The position numbers were made by a program, and so were the translations under genes. The notes under the pieces were generated by a model. The model saw only the letters and a list, made by a program, of their open reading frames with translations. It was not told where the DNA came from and made no database searches. Below are positions 34,764 to 40,965 of a stretch of 49,108 bases of DNA, piece after piece; position 1 is the stretch's first letter, and every line of letters begins with the position of its first letter. Origin of the DNA: Clostridia bacterium (GTDB lineage: Bacteria; Bacillota; Clostridia; Oscillospirales; Acutalibacteraceae); contig JAGBXM010000146.1 in the NCBI GenBank assembly GCA_017629275.1, positions 1 to 49,108 of the forward strand, given 5' to 3'.

Positions 34764-34941
34764 ACTACATTCATTGCAATGGTTAAATACTAACACGAAT
34801 GATAAAGAAATGCAATTGAAAAATACGAAAAAATACCGCCAACCGAATTAACGGTTTTGAGCACCCCAAACCAAACGAGGAATACACTCTAACAAACGAT
34901 GTCTTGATTTTTAATGCTTATGGTATACGTGTTGTAAGTAC

Positions 34942-34970
34942 TTGACAAACATAAACGTCTTCGTCATAAT
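34942..34970 (+). promoter_or_regulatory. Promoter of the second trmD
   Basis: Perfect TTGACA (34942-34947), 17-base spacer, CATAAT (34965-34970), about 28 bases before the ATG. Confidence 0.75.
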
Positions 34971-34997
34971 TTAAGTATCAATTGCAGGGGTGAAGCT

Positions 34998-35729
34998 ATG
35001 AAGATTTCTGTTTTGACAATTTTCCCTGAGTTTTTTGAGTCCTTTTTAAAATTACCGGTGATAAAAAGGGGAATGGACAAGGGCGTTTGTGATATTGAGA
35101 TAGTGGATATAAAGAATTTTGCACACGGCAGTTTCAGACATATTGATGATTCTCCGTTTGGCGGTGGTCCGGGTATGGTTATGCGCTGTCAACCTATATT
35201 CGATGCGTTAAACTCTGTGTGCATAGAAAACTCACACAAGATTCTTTTATCGCCGAAGGGTAAAACTTATTCCCAAAGTAAAGCTCGTGAATTTGCATTG
35301 ACCGATCATATCGTTCTTGTATGCGGTCACTATGAAGGTGTTGACGCACGTGTTGAAGAATGGATGGACGAACAGTTGTCGATCGGCGATTATGTGCTGA
35401 CGGGTGGTGAAATTGCGGCCCAGGTCGTCGTTGACTCGGTGGTAAGATTGTTACAGGGCGTTTTGAGAGAAAACTCTACAACCGAGGAATCGCATGAAAA
35501 CGGTTTGTTGGAATACCCACAATATACTCAGCCACGCGAGTTTAACGGTTTGTCGGTGCCTGAGGTATTGCTGTCGGGCCATAAAGCGAAAATTGACGAT
35601 TGGCGGTTGACCCAATCGCTGTTACTTACACGTGAGTTCCGCCCTGATATGTTTGAAAGGTATGAATTAAACAAGAGGGAAAAGAAACTGCTTGAAGCAG
35701 CAGACAATGATAAAAAGTCAAATGATTAA
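34998..35729 (+). CDS. Second TrmD paralogue
   Basis: A 243-residue SPOUT tRNA methyltransferase clearly related to TrmD: FGGGPGMVMR, GHYEGVDARVEEWMDEQ, GDYVLTGGEIAAQ and ESHENGLLEYPQYTQP. The SAM-binding trefoil knot is intact. It differs from the copy at 30950 in residues of the tRNA loop (TQP for TRP) and in the tail, which is longer (DKKSND end). A good GGGGTG precedes the ATG, and it has its own promoter and terminator. It may methylate the same G37 or another tRNA site. Confidence 0.9.
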   Translation: MKISVLTIFPEFFESFLKLPVIKRGMDKGVCDIEIVDIKNFAHGSFRHIDDSPFGGGPGMVMRCQPIFDALNSVCIENSHKILLSPKGKTYSQSKAREFALTDHIVLVCGHYEGVDARVEEWMDEQLSIGDYVLTGGEIAAQVVVDSVVRLLQGVLRENSTTEESHENGLLEYPQYTQPREFNGLSVPEVLLSGHKAKIDDWRLTQSLLLTREFRPDMFERYELNKREKKLLEAADNDKKSND

Positions 35730-35736
35730 AATCGGT

Positions 35737-35777
35737 AAAAGCCAACGTCCGCTCGAACGTTGGCTTTTGCAGTTTTT
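35737..35777 (+). terminator. Terminator of the second trmD
   Basis: AAAAGCCAACGT and ACGTTGGCTTTT form a 12-base-pair stem with an eight-base loop, followed by GCAGTTTTTT. Confidence 0.85.
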
Positions 35778-35782
35778 TGTGA

Positions 35783-36382
35783 TTACTTGTCGAAGCTGGG
35801 ATTTATCTCATAGAAATTCTTTTCGTTGAGTTTGTCGGTCAAGTGACGCAAGCCTTCACCAAAACGTTGATAGTGGACTATTTCACGCTGACGCAAGAAG
35901 CGGATAACGTCTCTGACGTCGGGGTCGTCGGCACAATAACGTAAAATATTGTCGTAGGTCGTTCTGGCTTTTTGTTCGGCAGCCAGTGATTCGTGAAGGT
36001 CGGTTATCGGGTCGCCTTTGGAGGCTATTGCCATAGCATTAAAAGGTGTTCCCGAGGCTGCCTGCGGATAGATACCTGTGGTGTGATCAACAAAGTATGC
36101 GTCAAAACCTGCTTTGTTGATGTCTTCTTCAGAAAGGTTACGGGTCAACTGATATATGATGGTACCTACCATCTCAAGATGGGCCAATTCTTCCGTTCCG
36201 ACGTCGGTCAGAAGACCCTTTAGCTCGGCCGTCGGCATTGCGTAGCGCTGGCTCAAATAACGGAGACTGGCTCCTATTTCGCCGTCTGGACCGCCATACT
36301 GACTTGAAATTAGTGCGGCGAGTTTGGGATTGGTCTGTTTAATTTTTATGGGATATTGCAGTTTTTTCTGATATTGCCACAT
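35783..36382 (-). CDS. cotJC: Spore coat protein CotJC (manganese-catalase-like)
   Basis: A 199-residue ferritin-like four-helix-bundle protein. Metal-ligand-type motifs include GTEELAHLEMVG (E and H), LAAEQKARTTY and REIVHYQRF, as in Mn-catalases. CotJC is a spore-coat component in Bacillus and Clostridioides. It directly abuts cotJB (TAA then ATG) as the last gene of cotJABC. The stop is followed by the convergent trmD2 terminator. Confidence 0.95.
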   Translation of the reverse strand: MWQYQKKLQYPIKIKQTNPKLAALISSQYGGPDGEIGASLRYLSQRYAMPTAELKGLLTDVGTEELAHLEMVGTIIYQLTRNLSEEDINKAGFDAYFVDHTTGIYPQAASGTPFNAMAIASKGDPITDLHESLAAEQKARTTYDNILRYCADDPDVRDVIRFLRQREIVHYQRFGEGLRHLTDKLNEKNFYEINPSFDK

Positions 36383-36634
36383 TTAGTTTGCCTCCTTTTC
36401 CCAGGGCCACGGATCTTTTATCCAGTCGAAGCCGTCGGAGCCGAAGTCACCCATAAGAGTGAGAGGGCCGAAACTTTCTTCGTACTGTTTTACGAGTTCT
36501 TTATATTTCGCGCGGTAAACTTCAAATTTCTTCAAAGCTTCTTTATCGTACGGATGCGTGTCGAGAAACAGACCTGTTTCGAGCATAGCGAAATGTGCGG
36601 CGCGAATACAATCGAGAAGTTTTTGTTTGTCCAT
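36383..36634 (-). CDS. cotJB: Spore coat protein CotJB
   Basis: An 83-residue protein with family features LLDCIRAAHFAMLETGLFLD, HPYD and a tryptophan-rich C-terminus (FDWIKDPWPWEKEAN). It is needed with CotJA and CotJC for spore-coat assembly. It overlaps the cotJA stop by one base (TAATG). Confidence 0.94.
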   Translation of the reverse strand: MDKQKLLDCIRAAHFAMLETGLFLDTHPYDKEALKKFEVYRAKYKELVKQYEESFGPLTLMGDFGSDGFDWIKDPWPWEKEAN

Positions 36635-36855
36635 TATTTTCTCGCCCCCGTAAATTTGCCGTAAAACGGCTTGTCAAGGCAGGGGAACAGAGTACCGCGA
36701 CAGAGAGCATCGGCTTCACTGTATACTTCACCGAATTTCTGCATCGGAACGTAGCTCATAGCAAGAGGAAGTTCATCTAACGGAGTGTCGGAAAACTTTA
36801 ACTCGTGTTTTTGAGTCGGTTCAAACACAAAACCTTTGTATTTTAATTCTGACAT
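36634..36855 (-). CDS. cotJA: Spore coat associated protein CotJA
   Basis: A 73-residue protein with the family motif LAMSYVPMQKFGEVYSE and a C-terminal GTLFPCLDKPFYGK. First gene of the cotJABC operon, normally under sigma-E control in the mother cell. A GGAG-type RBS precedes the ATG. Upstream on the minus strand there is a CATAATATA element (36918-36926) resembling the -10 of sigma-E/sigma-K promoters, but I see no convincing -35. Confidence 0.92.
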   Translation of the reverse strand: MSELKYKGFVFEPTQKHELKFSDTPLDELPLAMSYVPMQKFGEVYSEADALCRGTLFPCLDKPFYGKFTGARK

Positions 36856-36990
36856 TGTTTTCTCCTTTTAAACACTTGTTTTTTGCTTTTGATTAAGGGT
36901 AATTTAACCCTTGTTATATATTATGAAATAACGTGGATTAGGGTTAAAAAAATAAATATAAAAAATTTTGCAAAAAAATGAAAATAATGC

Positions 36991-37019
36991 TTGAAATTTC
37001 GAAACAAGTGTGGTAATAT
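36991..37019 (+). promoter_or_regulatory. Promoter of tRNA-Pro
   Basis: TTGAAA (36991-36996), 17-base spacer, TAATAT (37014-37019), 12 bases before the tRNA. Confidence 0.7.
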
Positions 37020-37030
37020 AGTTGCGTTGC

Positions 37031-37107
37031 CCGGGTGTAGCCCAGTTTGGTAGAGCGCTTGAATGGGGTTCAAGAGGCCGCAGGTTCGACTCCTGTCACT
37101 CGGACCA
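37031..37107 (+). tRNA. tRNA-Pro, anticodon GGG
   Basis: A 77-base cloverleaf: acceptor CCGGGTG/CACTCGG, anticodon stem CTTGA/TCAAG with loop ATGGGGT (anticodon GGG), T-arm GCAGG TTCGACT CCTGT, encoded CCA. The D-stem GCCC/GAGC has one C-A mismatch (12-23). Its own promoter and terminator are present. Degenerate fragments of the same tRNA follow. Confidence 0.93.
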
Positions 37108-37147
37108 AAAAACGCATTGATGACCTTGTGTCGTCAATGCGTTTTTT
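37107..37147 (+). terminator. Terminator of tRNA-Pro
   Basis: ACGCATTGA pairs with TCAATGCGT, flanked by A5 and T6. Confidence 0.85.
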
Positions 37148-37170
37148 ATTTTGTGTTATAGTAGTATCCG

Positions 37171-37338
37171 GCCTCTTGAACCCCGGTTCAGGCATTGAGC
37201 ACGACCGCCGCCGGTGGCGGATGAAGGGAGTGCGAAATGGCGCAGCGGTAGACGGAGGCGAGGGTGTGTACCGACACCCGAGAAAACGTCGGGCACCGCA
37301 AGAGGTAGCCGCAGGTTCGACTCCTGTCACTCGGACCA
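37171..37338. repeat. Mosaic of tRNA-Pro fragments in both orientations
   Basis: 37171-37193 is an inverted copy of the tRNA-Pro anticodon arm (its complement reads GGGGTTCAAGAGG like the tRNA) in which the stem has become a perfect palindrome. 37299-37338 is a direct copy of the tRNA 3' half (CAAGAGG, inserted TA, then GCCGCAGGTTCGACTCC to the CCA). The 3' strand CACTC could pair with GAGTG at 37228-37232 to give a 113-base tRNA-like fold with a long variable region, but the first two acceptor pairs would be G-G. Several other short hairpins are present (for example GGGTGT/ACACCC at 37262-37279). Confidence 0.75.
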
Positions 37339-37341
37339 TAT

Positions 37342-37380
37342 AAGTACGATGGTTTTGATACGAAACCATCGTACTTTTTA
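37342..37380 (+). terminator. Terminator after the tRNA-like mosaic
   Basis: AAGTACGATGGTTT and AAACCATCGTACTT form a perfect 14-base-pair stem with loop TGATACG and a T-run. It implies that the tRNA-like region was or is transcribed. Confidence 0.88.
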
Positions 37381-37425
37381 TACTTTAAAATCCCTTTATC
37401 ATAAAGATTTTTGTCACTTCGGCGC

Positions 37426-37579
37426 AAAAGATTAGTTTCATTGTATCAAACGAATGTCGAAGCGAGAGGACTCAAACCTTCCCTTTTTCGCCTATTGCTA
37501 AACACAATGAAATTTATCTCAAAAAGATTCGTTTCATTGTGTGGATAAGTTTCATCGTGAAAAAGAATAGTTTCATTAT
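37426..37579. repeat. Cluster of five degenerate copies of a GTTTCATTGT motif
   Basis: Copies: 37426-37444 (AAAAGATTAGTTTCATTGT), 37521-37540 (AAAAAGATTCGTTTCATTGT), 37544-37558 (GATAAGTTTCATCGT), 37560-37579 (AAAAAGAATAGTTTCATTAT), and one inverted copy at 37503-37519 (complement GAGATAAATTTCATTGT). The last copy abuts the -35 of the promoter for the gene at 37657. The pattern suggests an operator cluster or iteron-like array. The spacings are irregular. Confidence 0.65.
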
Positions 37580-37581
37580 CG

Positions 37582-37610
37582 TTGAAAAACCTGGTATTTA
37601 GTGATATAAT
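37582..37610 (+). promoter_or_regulatory. Promoter of the small membrane-protein pair
   Basis: TTGAAA (37582-37587), 17-base spacer, TATAAT (37605-37610), 46 bases before the first ATG and directly beside the repeat cluster. Confidence 0.75.
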
Positions 37611-37656
37611 ATTCTAAAATCTATTCGATAAACTGGAATTTGTTGGAGGGAATTAT

Positions 37657-37824
37657 ATGAAAAAGGTGTTTCAAGTAATTTGCTGTGCTGCTGGTGCTGG
37701 AATGATTGGCCTTTTTGCTAATCAGTTAAATACTGTAATAGGGTGTGTATTTTTCACTCTTGGTGTTGCTTTGCTTGTTGGTTCAATCATTCTGGTTTCC
37801 AAACAAGATAAAGATAATAAATAA
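37657..37824 (+). CDS. Small two-helix membrane protein
   Basis: A 55-residue unrecognised protein (MKKVFQVICCAAGAGMIGLF start, SKQDKDNK end) with two hydrophobic segments (about 5-21 and 27-48) and a charged tail. GGAGGG lies seven bases before the ATG and a consensus promoter lies upstream. The next gene starts 21 bases later, so the two form a small operon. The function is unknown. Confidence 0.72.
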   Translation: MKKVFQVICCAAGAGMIGLFANQLNTVIGCVFFTLGVALLVGSIILVSKQDKDNK

Positions 37825-37845
37825 GATTTTGTAGGGGGTACTTTT

Positions 37846-38175
37846 ATGGGTTCTACTCTTGGTCCGATAATTTTAGGGATAATTTGTATAGTGATTGGTG
37901 TTTTTAATGCAAGGGGTGATATATCAACTCTTCATTCATACCACAGAAAGCGGGTTTCCGAAGAGGATAGAATTCCTTTCGGTAAAAAAGTTGGTCTTGG
38001 TATGCTGATTATTGGTATTTCTTTAATTATTTTTGGTAGTTTCAACTTCTTGGCTAACACATTGACAAATAATATATTCATAATTATTGGAAGTGTTGTT
38101 TTGGTTATCGGACTCATCGTAGGGCTCGGTTTAAATTTCTATGCGATGATTAAGTATAATAAAGGAATTTTCTAA
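37846..38175 (+). CDS. Small membrane protein, three hydrophobic segments
   Basis: A 109-residue unrecognised protein. Hydrophobic segments lie at about 4-21, 48-66 and 74-96, with a basic cytoplasmic-type loop SYHRKRVSEEDRIPFGKK between the first two. The arrangement is similar to DUF3784-like small membrane proteins, but I do not claim membership. AGGGGG precedes the ATG. It is the second gene of a two-gene unit closed by a terminator at 38271. Confidence 0.72.
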   Translation: MGSTLGPIILGIICIVIGVFNARGDISTLHSYHRKRVSEEDRIPFGKKVGLGMLIIGISLIIFGSFNFLANTLTNNIFIIIGSVVLVIGLIVGLGLNFYAMIKYNKGIF

Positions 38176-38270
38176 TTAACAAATTCCAATTTATCGGTCA
38201 GTTGCATGCCTATTTTCGGTTGCATTTCAATGCAACTTTGCAACCCGTATCAAAAATTGCGTTATAATTC

Positions 38271-38309
38271 AAAAACCGAATTTATCCAATAGGATGAATT
38301 CGGTTTTTT
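38271..38309 (+). terminator. Terminator of the small membrane-protein operon
   Basis: AAAAACCGAATTTATCC pairs with GGATGAATTCGGTTTTT (one wobble), loop AATA, then T residues. An additional GTTGCATT/AATGCAAC hairpin lies at 38219-38236. Confidence 0.85.
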
Positions 38310-38386
38310 ATTTTTGAAAAAATAGCAGGTTCAGTCGAAGCGGTCAAAACATTACCGACGCAGAGTCTTCTGTTCACGGCTAAATA

Positions 38387-38437
38387 AAGCACGACTTTTA
38401 TGATGATACTTCGTATCATAAAAGTCGTGCTTGTTTT
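38387..38437. terminator. Long terminator-type hairpin between convergent genes
   Basis: AAGCACGACTTTTAT pairs with ATAAAAGTCGTGCTT, with an inner GATAC/GTATC stem and a three-base GAT bulge created by a GATGAT duplication. It is followed by GTTTTTG on the plus strand and serves the minus-strand gene at 38482 from the other side. Confidence 0.8.
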
Positions 38438-38481
38438 TGTATTAGAAAATTGAGTTGTTCGAGATTTTCACACTATCGTAT

Positions 38482-39375
38482 TTATTTTGCGGACGGATAC
38501 AAAGAAACTTTTGGCAGTTTTTTATAATATACACTTTCGGCGCTAACACGACCACGTTTAAAAGTAGAATTTGTCAACTCATGAACAATCATTAGTCTGT
38601 CACTTTTTTCGGTAAAAAGACCCACCAGATCGATATTTCTTTGTTGGATACTAACCGTAAACGAAACTTCAGAAAAATCCTCGTTTTCTCCGGGCTTCAT
38701 TGTAAGCAGACCGGTAGTTACCTCGTTTTGTATATACTCATAGCTTAAACTTCTTGCATGCTTTCCGTCTATGTAGAAATGTAGTTTTCCTTCAATTGAG
38801 CTTACATGTTTTGATGGGTGTGTCACTTTCAAGTCAATATGTGTCCAATTCCTGCTATCGCCTTCTGTATAATAGACGTCCAAAAGTTCATATTCAAATT
38901 TTCTACTATCACAATTATGAATACGTATTAAATGAACTGTAAGCGGTAATATAAGCAACAACAATGATACGGTATAGCATTTGTAACCTGCAGCAATATT
39001 GGGGTTGTCACAGTATTCCCCCTTAATAAGGTAAATTATTCCTAGTATAGGGAAAACAAATAAACATTTTAAAAAATTGATTATAATTTTGACAAGTCCC
39101 ATGGAACCTCTTTCCATAACATCAATATTATTTCCATTGAGATATACATCATATCGTCCAACTCTGAAAGTTGGAGAAATACTTAAATCAAAACCACCCC
39201 ATGCATTTGTTGTAATAAGAAGAATGATGAAAGATAAGAGTGCCGGAAAACAGAGCCAATCATTCTCCACTCCGCTATCTAATCCTGTTCCCCAACCGTT
39301 CATGATAAATGTTGTGACTAAAACGTGTAACCAACTGAGGGCAGATGGAATAATTATAGATAAAATCACACTCAA
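38482..39375 (-). CDS. Hypothetical multi-pass membrane protein with a C-terminal soluble domain
   Basis: A 297-residue protein I do not recognise. The first 150 residues have about four hydrophobic segments (about 3-25, 42-58, 93-117 and 128-150). The rest (about 155-297) is a predicted beta-rich domain with alternating polar/hydrophobic residues (THIDLKVTHPSKHV, SEVSFTVSIQQRNIDLVGLF). The start appears to be a TTG at 39375; the RBS is weak, so the start is uncertain. The gene is more AT-rich than its neighbours, consistent with accessory origin. Confidence 0.6.
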   Translation of the reverse strand: MSVILSIIIPSALSWLHVLVTTFIMNGWGTGLDSGVENDWLCFPALLSFIILLITTNAWGGFDLSISPTFRVGRYDVYLNGNNIDVMERGSMGLVKIIINFLKCLFVFPILGIIYLIKGEYCDNPNIAAGYKCYTVSLLLLILPLTVHLIRIHNCDSRKFEYELLDVYYTEGDSRNWTHIDLKVTHPSKHVSSIEGKLHFYIDGKHARSLSYEYIQNEVTTGLLTMKPGENEDFSEVSFTVSIQQRNIDLVGLFTEKSDRLMIVHELTNSTFKRGRVSAESVYYKKLPKVSLYPSAK

Positions 39376-39806
39376 AATAATCGACCCTTTGCTATTTCTT
39401 TATTTTCAATTTATCATTATTTCTATTGCTTGTCAACACCTTTTAGTTTGTGTATAGACAATTCCAATTTTGTGATATAACCTTTTTGTGTTTATTATTC
39501 TGATATTAACATTTCTTCGCATTGATCAACGATATACTGGAGGATCTGTGCAGTCTTAGTATTATTAGTCTTGATACGAACTTGAAATTCTGCGATCTGT
39601 TACTTCGATATGATAGATTTATAGCATTTGCAAGGTCTCGGACTGCCAAGAAGAGTCGGAACTTCCTATTTGATGTAAGCAGCATCGTGTAAGCGGTAAC
39701 CAATTCACCCTAATGAGTTCGGTTTTTATTAACTTCGAATTTTCTTGACGATTGTAAAACTGCGTGTTATATTTAATACATCAAAGAATTTTAGGTGGGG
39801 AATACA
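39376..39806. other. Gene-poor, possibly degraded region
   Basis: A 431-base stretch without a convincing gene. On the minus strand at 39497-39600 a short frame reads IAEFQVRIKTNN ... VDQCEEMLISE followed by a stop, which looks like the tail of a decayed coding sequence; I cannot name its family. No strong promoter or terminator is seen. Confidence 0.4.
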
Positions 39807-40397
39807 ATGCTTTTTATATCAGAACAAATTGTAAGGGATTTTTATGTTCAATATCAGTCGATGACAATGGAGGGCGAATATCTCGAAAACGGCGGCGAAA
39901 TTAAGAAGGATTGGACCGCTTATTGTGTCCGGGATTTGCTTGAAGTCGCACGTCATATTGTCGGCGCTGATGATACAGTTACTTTTACCGAGGCCGCGGC
40001 GGTTCACGAAGTGCTTTCGGTTTTTGGATGTAACGTTAATATGAACAACTTCAAAGCTTTGGCTGAAACACCTGTTTGTAAAAAGTCAGAGTCTAAAGTA
40101 TTAATTTCCTATGCCGATGCGAGTCATGTGAAATATAATTATTATATCAAAACCGGCAGACCGGTCGATTTAGACGTTGTATTTGAAGATTTTGATAAGT
40201 TCTTATGGATGTGGACTGCTTGTGTTCTCGAAATTGTCGTTGCTGATTGCAGTTTCAAAGAACAGGAAATGAAGCTTATGACTGAGTATCTGGCAGAGAT
40301 CAGTACATACGTCACTGCAAAGTTCGGTAAATTATACTATATCAGTGACAACATTTCTCAATTGTTGGCTCAGGCACAAAAACTGTCTTGTGATTAA
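39807..40397 (+). CDS. Hypothetical soluble helical protein
   Basis: A 196-residue acidic protein without signal peptide or membrane segment, not recognised. Two similar stretches, LEVARHIVGADDTVTFTEAA (about 46-65) and LEIVVADCSFKEQEMKLM (about 144-161), recall the repeated acidic helices of TerB-like folds, but this is only a resemblance. The ATG at 39807 has GGTGGGG six bases upstream; a GTG at 39795 is in frame. Its stop is six bases before a GH16 gene remnant, so its arrival or a deletion removed that gene's first three quarters. Confidence 0.62.
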   Translation: MLFISEQIVRDFYVQYQSMTMEGEYLENGGEIKKDWTAYCVRDLLEVARHIVGADDTVTFTEAAAVHEVLSVFGCNVNMNNFKALAETPVCKKSESKVLISYADASHVKYNYYIKTGRPVDLDVVFEDFDKFLWMWTACVLEIVVADCSFKEQEMKLMTEYLAEISTYVTAKFGKLYYISDNISQLLAQAQKLSCD

Positions 40398-40403
40398 TGC
40401 ATA

Positions 40404-40791
40404 ATTAGTTGTATTACTGCTAGCGGTAATTCGTTGTGGTCGGCGATTTGGATGGAACCTACTGAAAATAATTTGGGATTATTCAAACCTGAAATAGACG
40501 TTAATGAATGCTTCGGTAATGCAGGATATACCGCGTTCAATATGCATACCTGGCCTACAACGGCAGGTGACAACTTTTGTTTAGAGCATTATTCACTTGA
40601 TGGCAGATATTTAAAGCAGAAGAGGGCAGACATCGGTGAAGGAAAAACCTTTAGTGACGGTTTGCACACATTCGGATGTTTGTGGACTGCCGACGATTGA
40701 TGCGTTCCACTATCAGATTGACGGTCAAGATATTTTCTACAACCCCTGAGATGCTGTAGAAATCGACAGATCAGATCTTGCCGAAAGATAA
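40404..40791 (+). pseudogene. 3' remnant of a GH16 gene of the array family
   Basis: The frame from 40404 reads ISCITASGNSLWSAIWMEP, then EIDVNECFGNA (the catalytic motif), and NMHTWPTTAGDN, closely matching the GH16 domain of the genes downstream. It then has an internal deletion and frameshift near 40695 (the segment between DAFH and YQIDGQ is lost), a TGA in place of the arginine codon of TPREAVEI at 40746-40748, and finally DRSDLAER with TAA. The 5' three quarters, including promoter and signal peptide, are gone. Confidence 0.9.
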
Positions 40792-40809
40792 AAATAGTTT
40801 TATTACTTT

Positions 40810-40848
40810 GAGGCTATCTCATTTTACTAATGAGGTAGCCTCGTTTTT
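40810..40848 (+). terminator. Terminator of the GH16 remnant
   Basis: GAGGCTATCTCATT pairs with AATGAGGTAGCCTC (one T-G wobble), followed by GTTTTT. Homologous to the terminators at 44825 and 48866. Confidence 0.88.
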
Positions 40849-40874
40849 GTGTAAATTCACAATAATTTGTCGCG

Positions 40875-40916
40875 GTTTAATTTAAACTTGCATTTTATTT
40901 ACAAAGTTAGTATACT
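40875..40916 (+). promoter_or_regulatory. Promoter and palindrome of the first array gene
   Basis: TTGCAT (40888-40893), 17-base spacer, TATACT (40911-40916). The perfect palindrome GTTTAATTTAAAC (40875-40887) touches the -35 and could be an operator. Confidence 0.7.
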
Positions 40917-40965
40917 TATTCTGTAAAATTATTTTCAGACAATTAAGTTTGAAGGAGGCAAAACT

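Noticed and set aside
34667..34774. N-terminal extension of the MFS transporter
   Set aside because: The extra 36 codons are translated from the hairpin block; the internal ATG at 34666 has a GGGG-type RBS and begins with a transporter-like N-terminus.
37226..37338. A functional tRNA-Leu/Ser- or tRNA-Sec-type gene with long variable arm
   Set aside because: The D-region and T-arm are plausible but the first two acceptor pairs are G-G and no clear anticodon stem-loop can be placed. Kept as a finding, not as a tRNA.
37047..37343. Plus-strand frame (98 codons) spanning tRNA-Pro and the tRNA mosaic, and antisense counterparts
   Set aside because: It reads through the tRNA, its terminator and the shuffled fragments; repeated TPVTRT-like ends are translated tRNA sequence. 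No RBS or protein-like composition.
37426..37579. CRISPR array
   Set aside because: The repeated motif is short, imperfect, irregularly spaced and present in both orientations; no cas genes are near.
39506..39703. Minus-strand 65-codon frame in the gene-poor region
   Set aside because: No RBS, composition is low in acidic residues and does not look like protein; a neighbouring frame on the same strand contains a better but truncated C-terminal-like stretch, so it is treated as debris.
40746..40748. TGA read as a recoded amino acid (selenocysteine or alternative code) in the GH16 remnant
   Set aside because: The remnant has other lesions (deletion and frameshift), the intact paralogues have AGA at the same codon, and TGA is used as a normal stop elsewhere in the window, for example in engB and DUF6062.
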